From Variovorax sp. PMC12 (GTDB lineage Bacteria > Pseudomonadota > Gammaproteobacteria > Burkholderiales > Burkholderiaceae_C): a stretch of DNA of 64,000 nucleotides. The stretch's first letter is position 1. Each line of letters opens with the position of its first letter. The notes beneath the pieces are model-generated. The model saw only the letters and a program-made list of their open reading frames with translations. It did not search any database and was not told where the DNA came from. Of this stretch, positions 1-7,758 are shown piece by piece. The stretch covers positions 569,001 through 633,000 of the forward strand of contig NZ_CP027773.1 in assembly GCF_003019815.1 (NCBI RefSeq), in the 5' to 3' direction. Position numbers and translations under genes: made by a program.

Positions 1-327
1 GCCGTCGTAGTCCTGCTTGCCGCCGCGCACGTAGATCATGCCATTGATGGTCGACGTGCCGCCCAGCACCTTGCCGCGCGGCCAGTAGATCTTGCGGCCA
101 TTGAGGTTGGGTTCGGGCTCGGTGTGGAAGTGCCAGTTGTAGATGCCCGACTGGAACAGCTTGCCCATCAGCATCGGCAGGCGGAACAGCGGGTTGGAGT
201 CCTTGCCGCCGGCCTCCAGCAGCAGCACGCGCGTGGCGGGGCGCGCACTGAGCCGCGCGGCGAGGGCGCAGCCCGCGGAGCCCGCGCCCACGATGATGTA
301 GTCGTAGTCGTTCTTGTCGTTCATTGG
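1..327 (-). CDS. GMC-family FAD oxidoreductase, N-terminal part (runs off the window)
   Basis: The first 109 codons read MNDKNDYDYIIVGAGSAGCA, then LLLEAGG near residue 37 and PRGKVLGGTSTINGMIYVRG near residue 82. GAGSAG is the Rossmann FAD-binding loop and the GGTSTINGMIYVRG stretch is the GMC signature 1. Members (choline, alcohol or glucose dehydrogenases) oxidise alcohols with FAD. The substrate cannot be told because the C-terminal substrate domain lies outside the window. The ATG is 5 bases beyond the stop of the upstream uracil-DNA glycosylase-like gene on the same strand, so the two are probably co-transcribed. No clear Shine-Dalgarno sequence is visible and translation may be coupled. 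Confidence 0.93.
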
Positions 328-332
328 GGTGG

Positions 333-1184
333 TCACCAGTGGATGGGGGTGCTGTCCATCTCGGCCAGATGGGTGTTGCAGAGCACGAAGGGGTTGGGCA
401 GGCCGAGCACGGCGTCCGCGTAGGCGGGGTGCTCGCGCAGGATGCAGGCGACATTGCCGTTGCGGCCCTCGCCGATGCCCGCCGCCGCGAAGGCCTCCGC
501 GGCCGAAGCGCCGAAGCCCATGCAGACCAGCGGCTCGCCGCGCTGCAGCAGGTGGGCCAGCACCGCCTGGATGAGCGGCTTCCACAGCACCAGGTGTCCG
601 TGCGACTGATGCGGGTCGATGGCCACCTGGAAGCGGCTGAGCGTGAAGGAGGTGTTGAGCAGCAGCACGCCGTCTTCGATCCAGCGGTCGCTCAGCCAGT
701 CGGGTGTCTCGAATGGCAGCGCGCCCGATTCGATGTCCGCCAGCGTGCGCGGCCAGTTGGCGAAGCTGCCGCCGTAGCCCGCGTCGCCCGTGCGGGCCTC
801 GGCCAGCATCTGCACCCAGGCGCGGATGCTCTTGGTGAACATCTTGTCGAGCTCGCGCCACCGGGCGACGTTGCCGACCTCGAAGGCGCGGCCGGTGGCG
901 ATGTCGATCGAGGGGTAAGGGTCTTGCCCCAGCACCAGGCAGCGCACCTTCGAGGGCATCACGCTGTCGAAGGCCTTGAGCATGTGCGCGCCTGCCGGCA
1001 TGCCGGGCAGGCGGCGGCCCTTGCGCGCCGGAAAGATGGGTTCCCAGGCTTCCAGCTCGAGTCGAGCGTCCACGCCTTCGAAGTCCAGCCGCACGCCGCC
1101 GAGCGCGCTGCGCCATTCATCGGGCAGGTCGTCCTGCCAGTCGAGCAGGGTTTCTTGCAAGGCGGTGCGCAGGGCTTGAGGCAT
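333..1184 (-). CDS. Uracil-DNA glycosylase-like protein (family 1 fold, divergent motif B)
   Basis: 283 residues. The family-1 water-activating motif is present as VLGQDPYPSID (canonical GQDPYH), the central strand reads GVLLLNTSFTL (canonical GVLLLN), and a later HP dipeptide occurs in REHPAYADAV. In the enzyme, the Asp of GQDPY activates water and the His of HPSPLS holds the uracil; here His-Pro remains but SPLS is replaced and the loop reads HPAYADAVLGLPNPF. Uracil excision in base repair is the likely role, though activity on another base or loss of activity is possible. It is divergent from a RutR-like TetR gene and lies directly upstream of a GMC oxidoreductase. Confidence 0.8.
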   Translation of the reverse strand: MPQALRTALQETLLDWQDDLPDEWRSALGGVRLDFEGVDARLELEAWEPIFPARKGRRLPGMPAGAHMLKAFDSVMPSKVRCLVLGQDPYPSIDIATGRAFEVGNVARWRELDKMFTKSIRAWVQMLAEARTGDAGYGGSFANWPRTLADIESGALPFETPDWLSDRWIEDGVLLLNTSFTLSRFQVAIDPHQSHGHLVLWKPLIQAVLAHLLQRGEPLVCMGFGASAAEAFAAAGIGEGRNGNVACILREHPAYADAVLGLPNPFVLCNTHLAEMDSTPIHW

Positions 1185-1243
1185 GGCTTACATTCAAACT
1201 TCAAAAAAGCTGATCAGTTCGTCAGGAAATTCTAAGTAATAAA

Positions 1244-1259
1244 TTGACGATATAGTCAG
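1244..1259. promoter_or_regulatory. RutR-like operator in the divergent UDG / TetR intergenic region
   Basis: The sequence TTGACGATATAGTCAG is an inverted repeat TTGAC-N6-GTCA. It has the same half-site spacing as the Escherichia coli RutR consensus TTGACCANNTGGTCAA, with 11 of 14 defined positions matching by my count. It sits 60 bases before the glycosylase start and about 80 bases before the TetR ATG, a usual place for TetR-family autoregulation. Binding is inferred. Confidence 0.5.
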
Positions 1260-1340
1260 ATTTTTTTGCTGGTGCTTTCCCGGCCGTCGCGCCGGGCCAC
1301 CTCTAGAATTTGCTCCGGTCAAAAAAAGCGACTCAAAGCC

Positions 1341-1994
1341 ATGCGCGAAACCAAGACAACACGACCTTCGGCACCCGAGACAACCGCGGACAGGGAGATC
1401 AGGGCGGCCAACAAGCGCAAGATCCTCAAGGCCGCCAGCGAGGTGTTCGCGGCCAAGGGCTTCGACGGCGCGCGCATCGCGGAGATCGCCACCGTGGCCG
1501 AGTTGCCCAAGGCCAACGTCTACTACTACTACCCCACGAAGGAAGAGCTCTACAGCGCCACCTTCGCGCCGCTGCTGGAGGAATGGGACAGCGCGCTGCG
1601 CATCCTCAAGGTGGAGACCGAACCCGCCGTGGCGCTGCGTGCGTACGTGGAAGCCAAGCTCCGGATGGGCCGCAAGAATCCGCTGGAGGCGCGACTGTTC
1701 GCCAACGAGGTGGTGCGCGGCGGCACCTTCCTGTCGGCCGCCGACAGGGCGCACATCGCGCAGAGCACGGCCGCCAGCATCGAGGTGCTCGAAGCCTGGA
1801 TGGCTGCCAAGAAGATCCGCAGGATCGACGCGCGCCATTTCCTCTTCATGCTCTGGGCCTCGACCCAGTTCTATGCCGACTACGAGCCCATCGTGAACGC
1901 GGTGCTGCAGGTGAAGAAGCTCACGGCGGTGCACTACGAGCAGGCGCTCGAATGCATCGTGAGCACGGTGTTGGCGGGCGTGCTGCTCGACTGA
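1341..1994 (+). CDS. TetR-family regulator, RutR/YcdC-like
   Basis: 217 residues from the ATG at 1341; upstream in-frame codons read through a non-conserved leader, so the short start is preferred. The N-terminal helix-turn-helix spans about residues 20-70 (KILKAASEVFAAKGFDGARI, then KANVYYYYPTKEEL). The C-terminal ligand domain carries ARLFANEVVRGG and FLFMLWASTQFYADY, which closely resemble E. coli RutR, the uracil-responsive regulator of pyrimidine catabolism. No rut genes are in the window, so the ligand is open. An operator of RutR type lies upstream. It probably represses itself and perhaps the divergent glycosylase and GMC genes. Confidence 0.85.
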   Translation: MRETKTTRPSAPETTADREIRAANKRKILKAASEVFAAKGFDGARIAEIATVAELPKANVYYYYPTKEELYSATFAPLLEEWDSALRILKVETEPAVALRAYVEAKLRMGRKNPLEARLFANEVVRGGTFLSAADRAHIAQSTAASIEVLEAWMAAKKIRRIDARHFLFMLWASTQFYADYEPIVNAVLQVKKLTAVHYEQALECIVSTVLAGVLLD

Positions 1995-2164
1995 AAGGGC
2001 GTTGCGGGAGGGAGGGGCGGGCGCAGCGATTGTTTCCTTCACACGAACACCGCGGTTCTTTTCGATGCGGTTTTTTATCGGTTCGGCGGCGCAAAATTCT
2101 TTCCATGGACCAGCCCTTCAGCTGATCCAGGTGAAAAGAAACCAACCGATTGAAGGACCTCCAA

Positions 2165-2545
2165 ATGACCGCCTCGAAACTCCTCTCCGCCGTCTCTCTC
2201 GCTCTGCTGGCCGCTGCCGGCGCTGCCCATGCCGAAAGCTATGACGGCGTGCATCAACTGACTTCCGCCGCGAGCCGCGCCGAGGTCGCCAGCCAGGCCG
2301 TCGTGGCCGCGCACAGCGCCAACCCCTATGCCGATGGCGCCAACTCGGGCCCGGTGCAACTGACCGCTTCAGCCACCAGCCGCGCAGCCGTTCGCGCCGA
2401 AGCCGTGGCCGCCGCGCACAGTGCCAACCCGTATGCCGACGGCGCTTCGTCGGGCGTGGCGCCTGTGCTGGCTAGCGGCGTCGATCGCGCCACCGTGCGT
2501 GCCGCTGCCCGCGCTGCTGCTCGCGGCGACACGCTGCCGCTGTAA
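2165..2545 (+). CDS. DUF4148 exported small protein
   Basis: 126 residues. A Sec signal peptide ends near AAGAAHA-ES (residues 1-23). The mature part holds a 35-residue duplication, each copy carrying AHSANPYADGA (residues 49-59 and 84-94), then an Ala/Arg-rich tail. DUF4148 proteins are abundant, short, periplasmic proteins of Burkholderiales with no known function. The ATG at 2165 follows GGACCT at a fair spacing; an upstream TTG at 2150 is less likely. It is monocistronic: a promoter-sized gap precedes it and a strong hairpin terminator follows at 2604. Confidence 0.8.
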   Translation: MTASKLLSAVSLALLAAAGAAHAESYDGVHQLTSAASRAEVASQAVVAAHSANPYADGANSGPVQLTASATSRAAVRAEAVAAAHSANPYADGASSGVAPVLASGVDRATVRAAARAAARGDTLPL

Positions 2546-2603
2546 TCGGTCTGCCTTGACTTGCTTCGCCGCTCCGGCGAAGTCAGTCGAATCAAAAAAA
2601 AGA

Positions 2604-2635
2604 AGCCGGCTCCGCACAAGCGGGGCCGGCTTTTT
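2604..2635. terminator. Rho-independent terminator, probably bidirectional
   Basis: A 12-base-pair stem (AGCCGGCTCCGC with GCGGGGCCGGCT, one G-T pair) closes on an ACAA loop. It is followed by five T on the plus strand and preceded by an A-run at 2594-2601 that would be a U-tract on the minus strand. It lies between the convergent DUF4148 gene and the DUF4401 gene and can end both transcripts. Confidence 0.88.
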
Positions 2636-2650
2636 CATGGGCCGTGCGCG

Positions 2651-4285
2651 CTACCGAATCGGCCGCAATTGATCGTCCGCCATGCCCACCAGCAGGGCCG
2701 AACCACTGGGCAGGATGCGGAATTCGCCGTAACGCGCACCTTCGAACTTCTGCGCGTCGCCTTCCTTGAAGAACCATGCGTCGGTGACGAAGACCCAGCT
2801 CCCGTCCTTGGCACTGAGCGGTACTTCGATGTCGTCGCTCTGCCGCGGCTCCAGGGCCGATGGCAGATGCAGCGTATAGGCCGACGGCAGCGCCGGATCG
2901 GGGCGCACCAGCACGGTCGGCCGCCGGCCACCGCGAGGATGGTCGTCCCGGTCCATTCGATCGGGCAATGCGAAGTTCAGCCGCATGTAGTCGCCCTGCA
3001 TCAGCGAGCGCGGGTCGACAGGCGCCAGTCGAACGAACACGGGGCGGCCGTCGCGAATGATGTTTTCCTTCTCGAAGATGGCGAAGTTCGCCACGGCCAG
3101 CGTGGCGACACCTGCCAGCGCGATGCCGGCGAGCCGCCTGTTCTTCCACCAGCTGCCGGCGTTCTGCGCAACGCTCTCGGCGCCGGCCGCATGCGACATG
3201 GCGCGCGTTGCCAGCCAGGCCAGTGCGCCCAGCGCGGCACCGATCAGCACGAGCAGCAGCGCCTTGTCCGCCAGCGACCACGCGAGCAGGTAGTAGAAGC
3301 TGCCCACGATCCAGAGCGCGGCCGCGCAGCCGAGGGCGGCGAGCCGCCAGCGTTGCGTCACCGCCAATGCCGCGGTGCAAAGGCAGGCCGCCCCGAGGTT
3401 GGGCATGAAGGCGCACAAGACCGCCAGCGGCATTTGCCGCAGTGCCGGCCAGCGACTGGCCAACAGCGCGGCCGCACCCAGGGCACACAGCACCGACACC
3501 ATGTTCCGCGTGCTGCCGAGCAGGTCGAAACCGCTGCCGGCCTGGCCCATTTCGCTTCCTGCGCTGCTGCCTGGAACCACACCACCGAGCATGAACGTGG
3601 TGCCCGACAGCAGCACCAGCATCAGCAACAGCTGCGCGCACCAGCCTTCGGCCAGGCTCTCCAGCAGGCTGCCGGTGCGGGCGCCGGGCAACCGCGGCAG
3701 CAGCCAGAGCACCGCGAGCCATGCGGCCAGGCCGATGTGCGCCTGAAGCCACCAGGTCCAGCGAAAGCGGCCGGACCAGAACAGGTGATCGAAGGCTTCT
3801 TCGCCGCTCGACCATCCCATGACGGCGACGGTGAGGAACACGCCCAGCATCATGCCCAGCAGGCTGCGCAGCCAGTGCAGCGGCGCGAGCGATGCCAGCA
3901 CGACGCTGGCAGCGCACATGCCCAGCGCGGCGACGGAAACCGACAGGTCGCGAAACAGCGCCCATCCCAGGCAGCACAGGCCCAGCATCACGGCCGGCAG
4001 GCAGAGCTGTTCGATGAACAGCGCCAGTCCGCCCTGGCGCAGGATGACGACGCTCACGGCCAGCAGGCCGAGTCCCGATACGTACAGTGCCGGTCCTTCG
4101 CGCAGCAGCGCATCGCCGAATGCCAGGCCGATCGCGCCCAGCAGCGGCAGCACGGCGAGCCAGGCTCCCAACGAAGTCAGCAGCAGCACCGCCCCGGGGC
4201 GGGAATCCTCGCGCGGCCATTGCGCGTCTTGCGGCAGCAGGCCCTGGGCCGCGGCGCGCCGGATGATCTCGGACGGGGCGATCAT
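2651..4285 (-). CDS. DUF4401 / GDYXXLXY-domain membrane protein
   Basis: 544 residues. The N-terminal two thirds is a string of hydrophobic helices (about a dozen) typical of DUF4401. After one last helix near residue 385, the C-terminal soluble part begins with NIIRDGRPVFVRLAPVDPRS and contains MQGDYMRLNFALP, the GDYxxLxY/F signature of the GDYXXLXY family, which is usually a separate gene and is fused here. The start ATG at 4285 overlaps the stop of the upstream DUF2157 gene (ATGA), so the two are co-translated. The biochemical function is unknown; an inner-membrane location with a periplasmic GDYXXLXY domain is likely. Confidence 0.85.
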   Translation of the reverse strand: MIAPSEIIRRAAAQGLLPQDAQWPREDSRPGAVLLLTSLGAWLAVLPLLGAIGLAFGDALLREGPALYVSGLGLLAVSVVILRQGGLALFIEQLCLPAVMLGLCCLGWALFRDLSVSVAALGMCAASVVLASLAPLHWLRSLLGMMLGVFLTVAVMGWSSGEEAFDHLFWSGRFRWTWWLQAHIGLAAWLAVLWLLPRLPGARTGSLLESLAEGWCAQLLLMLVLLSGTTFMLGGVVPGSSAGSEMGQAGSGFDLLGSTRNMVSVLCALGAAALLASRWPALRQMPLAVLCAFMPNLGAACLCTAALAVTQRWRLAALGCAAALWIVGSFYYLLAWSLADKALLLVLIGAALGALAWLATRAMSHAAGAESVAQNAGSWWKNRRLAGIALAGVATLAVANFAIFEKENIIRDGRPVFVRLAPVDPRSLMQGDYMRLNFALPDRMDRDDHPRGGRRPTVLVRPDPALPSAYTLHLPSALEPRQSDDIEVPLSAKDGSWVFVTDAWFFKEGDAQKFEGARYGEFRILPSGSALLVGMADDQLRPIR

Positions 4286-5274
4286 GCGGTCGCTCCTTGC
4301 TGCCGCGATGCCGCCAATACGGTGCTTTGTCTGCGCATCACCACGGCCACGGACACGGCCAGCAATCCAGCGGCCACCAGCCCGATGAGCAGCAACCGGC
4401 CCATGGTGTCGATGCCGCCGCCGTCGAACAGGATGCGAGCCAGGCCGGCGACCAGCAGGGTGTCGACGCAGAGCACGGCGGCGCTCAGGCCGACGATGTC
4501 GAACCATTGCCGCTGCATCAGCATGCCGCCGGCACCACACATCAGCGCCAGGCCCATAAAGTAGTGGGGCGAAACCTCGCTGCGCCAGAGAAGGCCTGCA
4601 AGCGAGGTCAGCGTCACGTTCACGGCCAGCGCCAGCATCGCCAGCCGTTGCGACCAGTGCGTTTCGCCGACCCAATGCCGTGCCCACGGGCTCAGCACGG
4701 TGATGAGCAGCACGCCCATGCCCCAGCCGACCAGGTGGATCGGCAGGTCGCTGTCGTCGAAGCGCCAGCGGTGGCCTGTGTGCGCATAGGTCCAGAGGCC
4801 GATCGCGCTGCATGCCACCGTCGCCCAGGGAAACCACAGCACGTCGCTGCGCACCCCAAGGCACAGCGGCAGGCTGAGAACGGCCCACAGCGCGAACAGC
4901 TGCCAGGCATCGGCACCGGTCTGGTAGGTCTGGCCGTAGTAGGCGAACAGTGCGCCCGTACCCAGCAGGCACAACAGGCCCATCGGTGTGCGAAGCGTCG
5001 CGCTGCGCCATGCGGCCAGCGCCGTCAGCAGCACCCAGCCTTGCAGCAATGCGAACTGCCCGGCGCGGCCCAGCGATCCCCAGTTGGCTGCCACCCACAT
5101 CGCGATGCCGAAGCCGCCGAGTCCCGCGGCGAGCAGCGCGACGACGCGCCAGAAGCGCTGCGGCAGTTGCGTAGGTTGCGCGTCGAGTTCAGCCAGCGCG
5201 AACAGCGCGTGCATGCGTGCCGACGGCAGCCGATGGATGCGGGCCAGTTCGTAGAGTGCGAGTCTGATGTTCAT
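4282..5274 (-). CDS. DUF2157 membrane protein
   Basis: 330 residues. The first 45 residues are soluble (ELARIHRLPSARMHALFALA), followed by about ten transmembrane helices, including GGFGIAMWVAANW, which is the usual DUF2157 arrangement. The YYGQTYQTGADAWQLF loop near residue 117 is conserved in this family. It is always found with DUF4401 / GDYXXLXY partners, as here, where the stop overlaps the next start by four bases. The function is unknown. A membrane complex of the two proteins is a reasonable inference. Confidence 0.85.
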   Translation of the reverse strand: MNIRLALYELARIHRLPSARMHALFALAELDAQPTQLPQRFWRVVALLAAGLGGFGIAMWVAANWGSLGRAGQFALLQGWVLLTALAAWRSATLRTPMGLLCLLGTGALFAYYGQTYQTGADAWQLFALWAVLSLPLCLGVRSDVLWFPWATVACSAIGLWTYAHTGHRWRFDDSDLPIHLVGWGMGVLLITVLSPWARHWVGETHWSQRLAMLALAVNVTLTSLAGLLWRSEVSPHYFMGLALMCGAGGMLMQRQWFDIVGLSAAVLCVDTLLVAGLARILFDGGGIDTMGRLLLIGLVAAGLLAVSVAVVMRRQSTVLAASRQQGATA

Positions 5275-5361
5275 GGACGTGGAGGATGGTTGCCGCTGCC
5301 ATTCTCCACGTGTCGGTTCCGGCGCCCGCGTGCGCCGGAAGAGGGGGCTCGGGTGTCGTCG

Positions 5362-5751
5362 TCAGGCCACCCGCTCCTCGATGGGGCCGACGCGGTCGGG
5401 ATAGAAGGCCACGTGGTCCTTGATCTGGGCGACCGGCTCGTAGGGCGACTCGTAGGTCCACACCGCATTCACCGAGCGCTCGCCGCCGGCGGGAATGCTG
5501 TAGTAGTTGCACTCGCCCTTGTACGGGCAGTAGGTTGCATGCGAGGTGCGTTCCAGCAAGGACATCTTCACGTCCTTGCGCGGGATGTAGTGCACGGTTC
5601 CGAAATGCGCTTCGCGCAGCGTCAGCGCTTCGCGCGTGTCGGCAATGACGCGGCCGTCCACCGACACCACCACGCGAAGCGGATTGCGCGCGATGGTGAT
5701 CGGGTGATCGGGGCCGGGGGTCTTGATGGTGCGTTCGGGCGTGGCGAACAT
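5362..5751 (-). CDS. DUF427 domain protein
   Basis: 129 residues, a single DUF427 domain. Typical features are VVVSVDGRVIADTREALTLRE near residue 27, the FGTVHYIPRKDV segment and TYCPYKGECNYYSI with two cysteines near residues 74 and 79. DUF427 proteins are small soluble beta-rich proteins of unknown function, common in soil bacteria. The ATG follows the sequence AGGAGCC at suitable spacing. It appears monocistronic. Confidence 0.85.
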   Translation of the reverse strand: MFATPERTIKTPGPDHPITIARNPLRVVVSVDGRVIADTREALTLREAHFGTVHYIPRKDVKMSLLERTSHATYCPYKGECNYYSIPAGGERSVNAVWTYESPYEPVAQIKDHVAFYPDRVGPIEERVA

Positions 5752-6047
5752 GAGGGGGCTCCTTCAGTTGGTCGGGTGACGCAAGAATCGGCGGATGCGC
5801 ATCTTGCCGCGATGTCGGGGCGGTTTGAAGCCCCCCGGAAATCAGCACGTTCGCGAAGTGGTTAAAGGCAGGGATGCCGTTCGGAGGTGCTGTGGAAGCC
5901 TTTCGGTTTAGTTTTTTTCGTGCGGGATAAGACGTGTTTCCACGGTGAGCCGAACTCCCCAAAAAACCGCCACACTCATTACAAATGGAAGCACTAGATG
6001 GTCGCGAACAAGTACACAAATCTATACCGGTTCAACTGTCGAGGCCT
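5752..6047. other. Non-coding gap with no recognisable feature
   Basis: About 300 bases between the DUF427 gene and the end of the amidohydrolase gene. The base composition drops here relative to the left flank and marks the approximate left edge of the lower-GC block that runs to about 10.7 kb. No convincing hairpin terminator, tRNA or direct repeat was found. A run of six A at 5960 reads as a U-tract for minus-strand transcripts but has no good stem before it. Confidence 0.5.
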
Positions 6048-7733
6048 CTAACCAAGCTTTCGCATCCAGTCAGGTTCAGGCACTTTGTTGAGTGCGTAGA
6101 AGGTCTCGAGACGGCGCCGATTAGGTTGACCCGCAGCCAGACCCAGATACTGAACTGCATTCTTTCCGAAGAACGCATTTGAAAGGGACGTCTGGCGGGC
6201 GGTGATGCTCGGCTGGTCTTTCTCGATGCGCCGCATCACGTCCGTGAAGTCGGACAGATAGCGATCGACATTGCGCTGCGGCAGGATCATGGTCCAGTCC
6301 GTGCCATACATGAGGCGTTCGAAAAGTACGTTGTTGTCGGAGGCCGCGTAAAGTGCCTGCAGGGTCTGGGAAATTTTCGTCTGGTTGGTCAGAACGCCTG
6401 CGAAGTAGCTGCTGTCGGCGTAGGTGTTTGCACCGGCTGAGCCCGAGGTCGGGCTGATCAGCTTGAGGAACTCGCGAGTTTTCGCGCCCCCATGGTCTTC
6501 AAGATCGGTATCGCCAAAATGGCCGAAGCTCACTCTCAAACCCGGAAACGCTTGCAATGCAAGAGACCAGTACTGGCTGCCCGCAAGTGCCTTGAAGTCT
6601 TCCCAAGGCCCATTCGAATGATTGGTGTGGGCCATGATCGGGACCTCGTTGGCGAGGCAGTACGCAAAGAGGCTTCTCATCGCTGCATCGAGACGCTTGC
6701 CAAAATCAGGGTCCGCCGCGGCAGCCGGAAGACCGGGTTTTCCTTTCCAGACCTTCAGTCCCTTGTTTCCCAAGGGGGCGAAGCCCATCGGCGGATAGAG
6801 CTTCACGCCGATGAATCCACGGGTCTCAACGGCCTTCTTTACGAGACGAAGCGAATCTCCCATGCCATCCGAGCCGATGGTCATCGCTTCGCGGAACGGG
6901 CAAAAGGACACGAAGCCATGCATGCGTCCGCCGAGCAGGATGGAGATCTCCGCCATCAAGTCGACCTGCTCGGATAGCGAGGTTGGCGTGCTCTTCCCTT
7001 TCGCGAGCCACCAGTCGTAGTCAACCATGCTGGACACGACTAAATCGATCTTGCGCGGCGAGTTTTTCGAGTAGGTCGTCAGATAGTCGATTGCGTTCAC
7101 ATGGCGATGATTGAAGTTGTGCAGGATGAATCGCACATAGCCGGAGAGCGTTGGATGACTTCCCATCACGGATGCGCCGGAGTTTCTGCGCTGCTCGTAC
7201 TCGTCGTACGTTTTGGGCAGGTCGTCGATTACTGCGCCAAGACCGGTCCGACTGCCTTTGGGGCCCAACACCGATGCGCCCGAGGGTGCCTGGTAGAGCA
7301 CTTCTGCCGCAGTTCGCAGCTGATCGCTTCCTATTGCATAGCCTTCCTGAAAAGAAGGCATCGCCACGGTTCGCGCTTCTACCGGAGAAGCGCAATTCTT
7401 GAGAGATGCCGCGTAGCTTGCAATGGCACGCATCTCATCCTTGGCACTCGGTGCGAGATGCCAGCCAAGCGTCTGCAGCACTGAACCCATCGCGTTGACG
7501 AGGGGGTAGAGTTCGGAGTCCTTTCCCACGACAGTGCCCGAGAGAAAAGCTCTGATCTGCAGGTCGCTGCCGTTGAAGAAATGCGCATGCGTGTCGATCG
7601 TCAGGGGCGCACTCGGGTCGGAAATGCTTGGGTCGGTCGGGCATAAAGGCTCTGTGGCTGCATTAGCCGAAAGCGGTGCAAGCATGGCCGCGAGGCTCGC
7701 AATGAAAGTGCGTCGACTGGACTCGGATCGCAT
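6048..7733 (-). CDS. Tat-exported amidohydrolase (Amidohydro_2 type)
   Basis: 561 residues. The N-terminus MRSESSRRTFIASLAAMLAP has the twin-arginine motif SRRTFI, then a hydrophobic stretch and ANAA cleavage site, so export of the folded protein to the periplasm is expected. The TIM-barrel metal ligands are all visible in order: THAHFF (H49, H51), the barrel lysine region GVKLYPPMGF, MAHTNHSNG, SFGHFGDTD and GTDWT (D479). It should be a metal-dependent hydrolase or decarboxylase of the ACMSD/Amidohydro_2 group; the substrate is unknown. It starts 25 bases after the DctP-CHAT gene with an AGGAG ribosome site, so the two form an operon. GC content is lower than the flanks. Confidence 0.85.
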   Translation of the reverse strand: MRSESSRRTFIASLAAMLAPLSANAATEPLCPTDPSISDPSAPLTIDTHAHFFNGSDLQIRAFLSGTVVGKDSELYPLVNAMGSVLQTLGWHLAPSAKDEMRAIASYAASLKNCASPVEARTVAMPSFQEGYAIGSDQLRTAAEVLYQAPSGASVLGPKGSRTGLGAVIDDLPKTYDEYEQRRNSGASVMGSHPTLSGYVRFILHNFNHRHVNAIDYLTTYSKNSPRKIDLVVSSMVDYDWWLAKGKSTPTSLSEQVDLMAEISILLGGRMHGFVSFCPFREAMTIGSDGMGDSLRLVKKAVETRGFIGVKLYPPMGFAPLGNKGLKVWKGKPGLPAAAADPDFGKRLDAAMRSLFAYCLANEVPIMAHTNHSNGPWEDFKALAGSQYWSLALQAFPGLRVSFGHFGDTDLEDHGGAKTREFLKLISPTSGSAGANTYADSSYFAGVLTNQTKISQTLQALYAASDNNVLFERLMYGTDWTMILPQRNVDRYLSDFTDVMRRIEKDQPSITARQTSLSNAFFGKNAVQYLGLAAGQPNRRRLETFYALNKVPEPDWMRKLG

Positions 7734-7758
7734 GGTGGGTTCTCCTCGTGATGATGGG

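Noticed and set aside
1279..1296. CCCGGC-N6-GCCGGG hairpin in the TetR 5' region
   Set aside because: It is followed by no T-tract and precedes the gene; a riboswitch could not be recognised.
4297..5865. 522-codon plus-strand frame across the DUF2157 and DUF427 genes
   Set aside because: It is antisense to two recognised genes and has the composition of a high-GC shadow.
5985..6182. 65-codon plus-strand frame beginning in the gap left of the amidohydrolase gene
   Set aside because: Most of it is antisense to the amidohydrolase 3' end and it has no ribosome site or recognisable motif.
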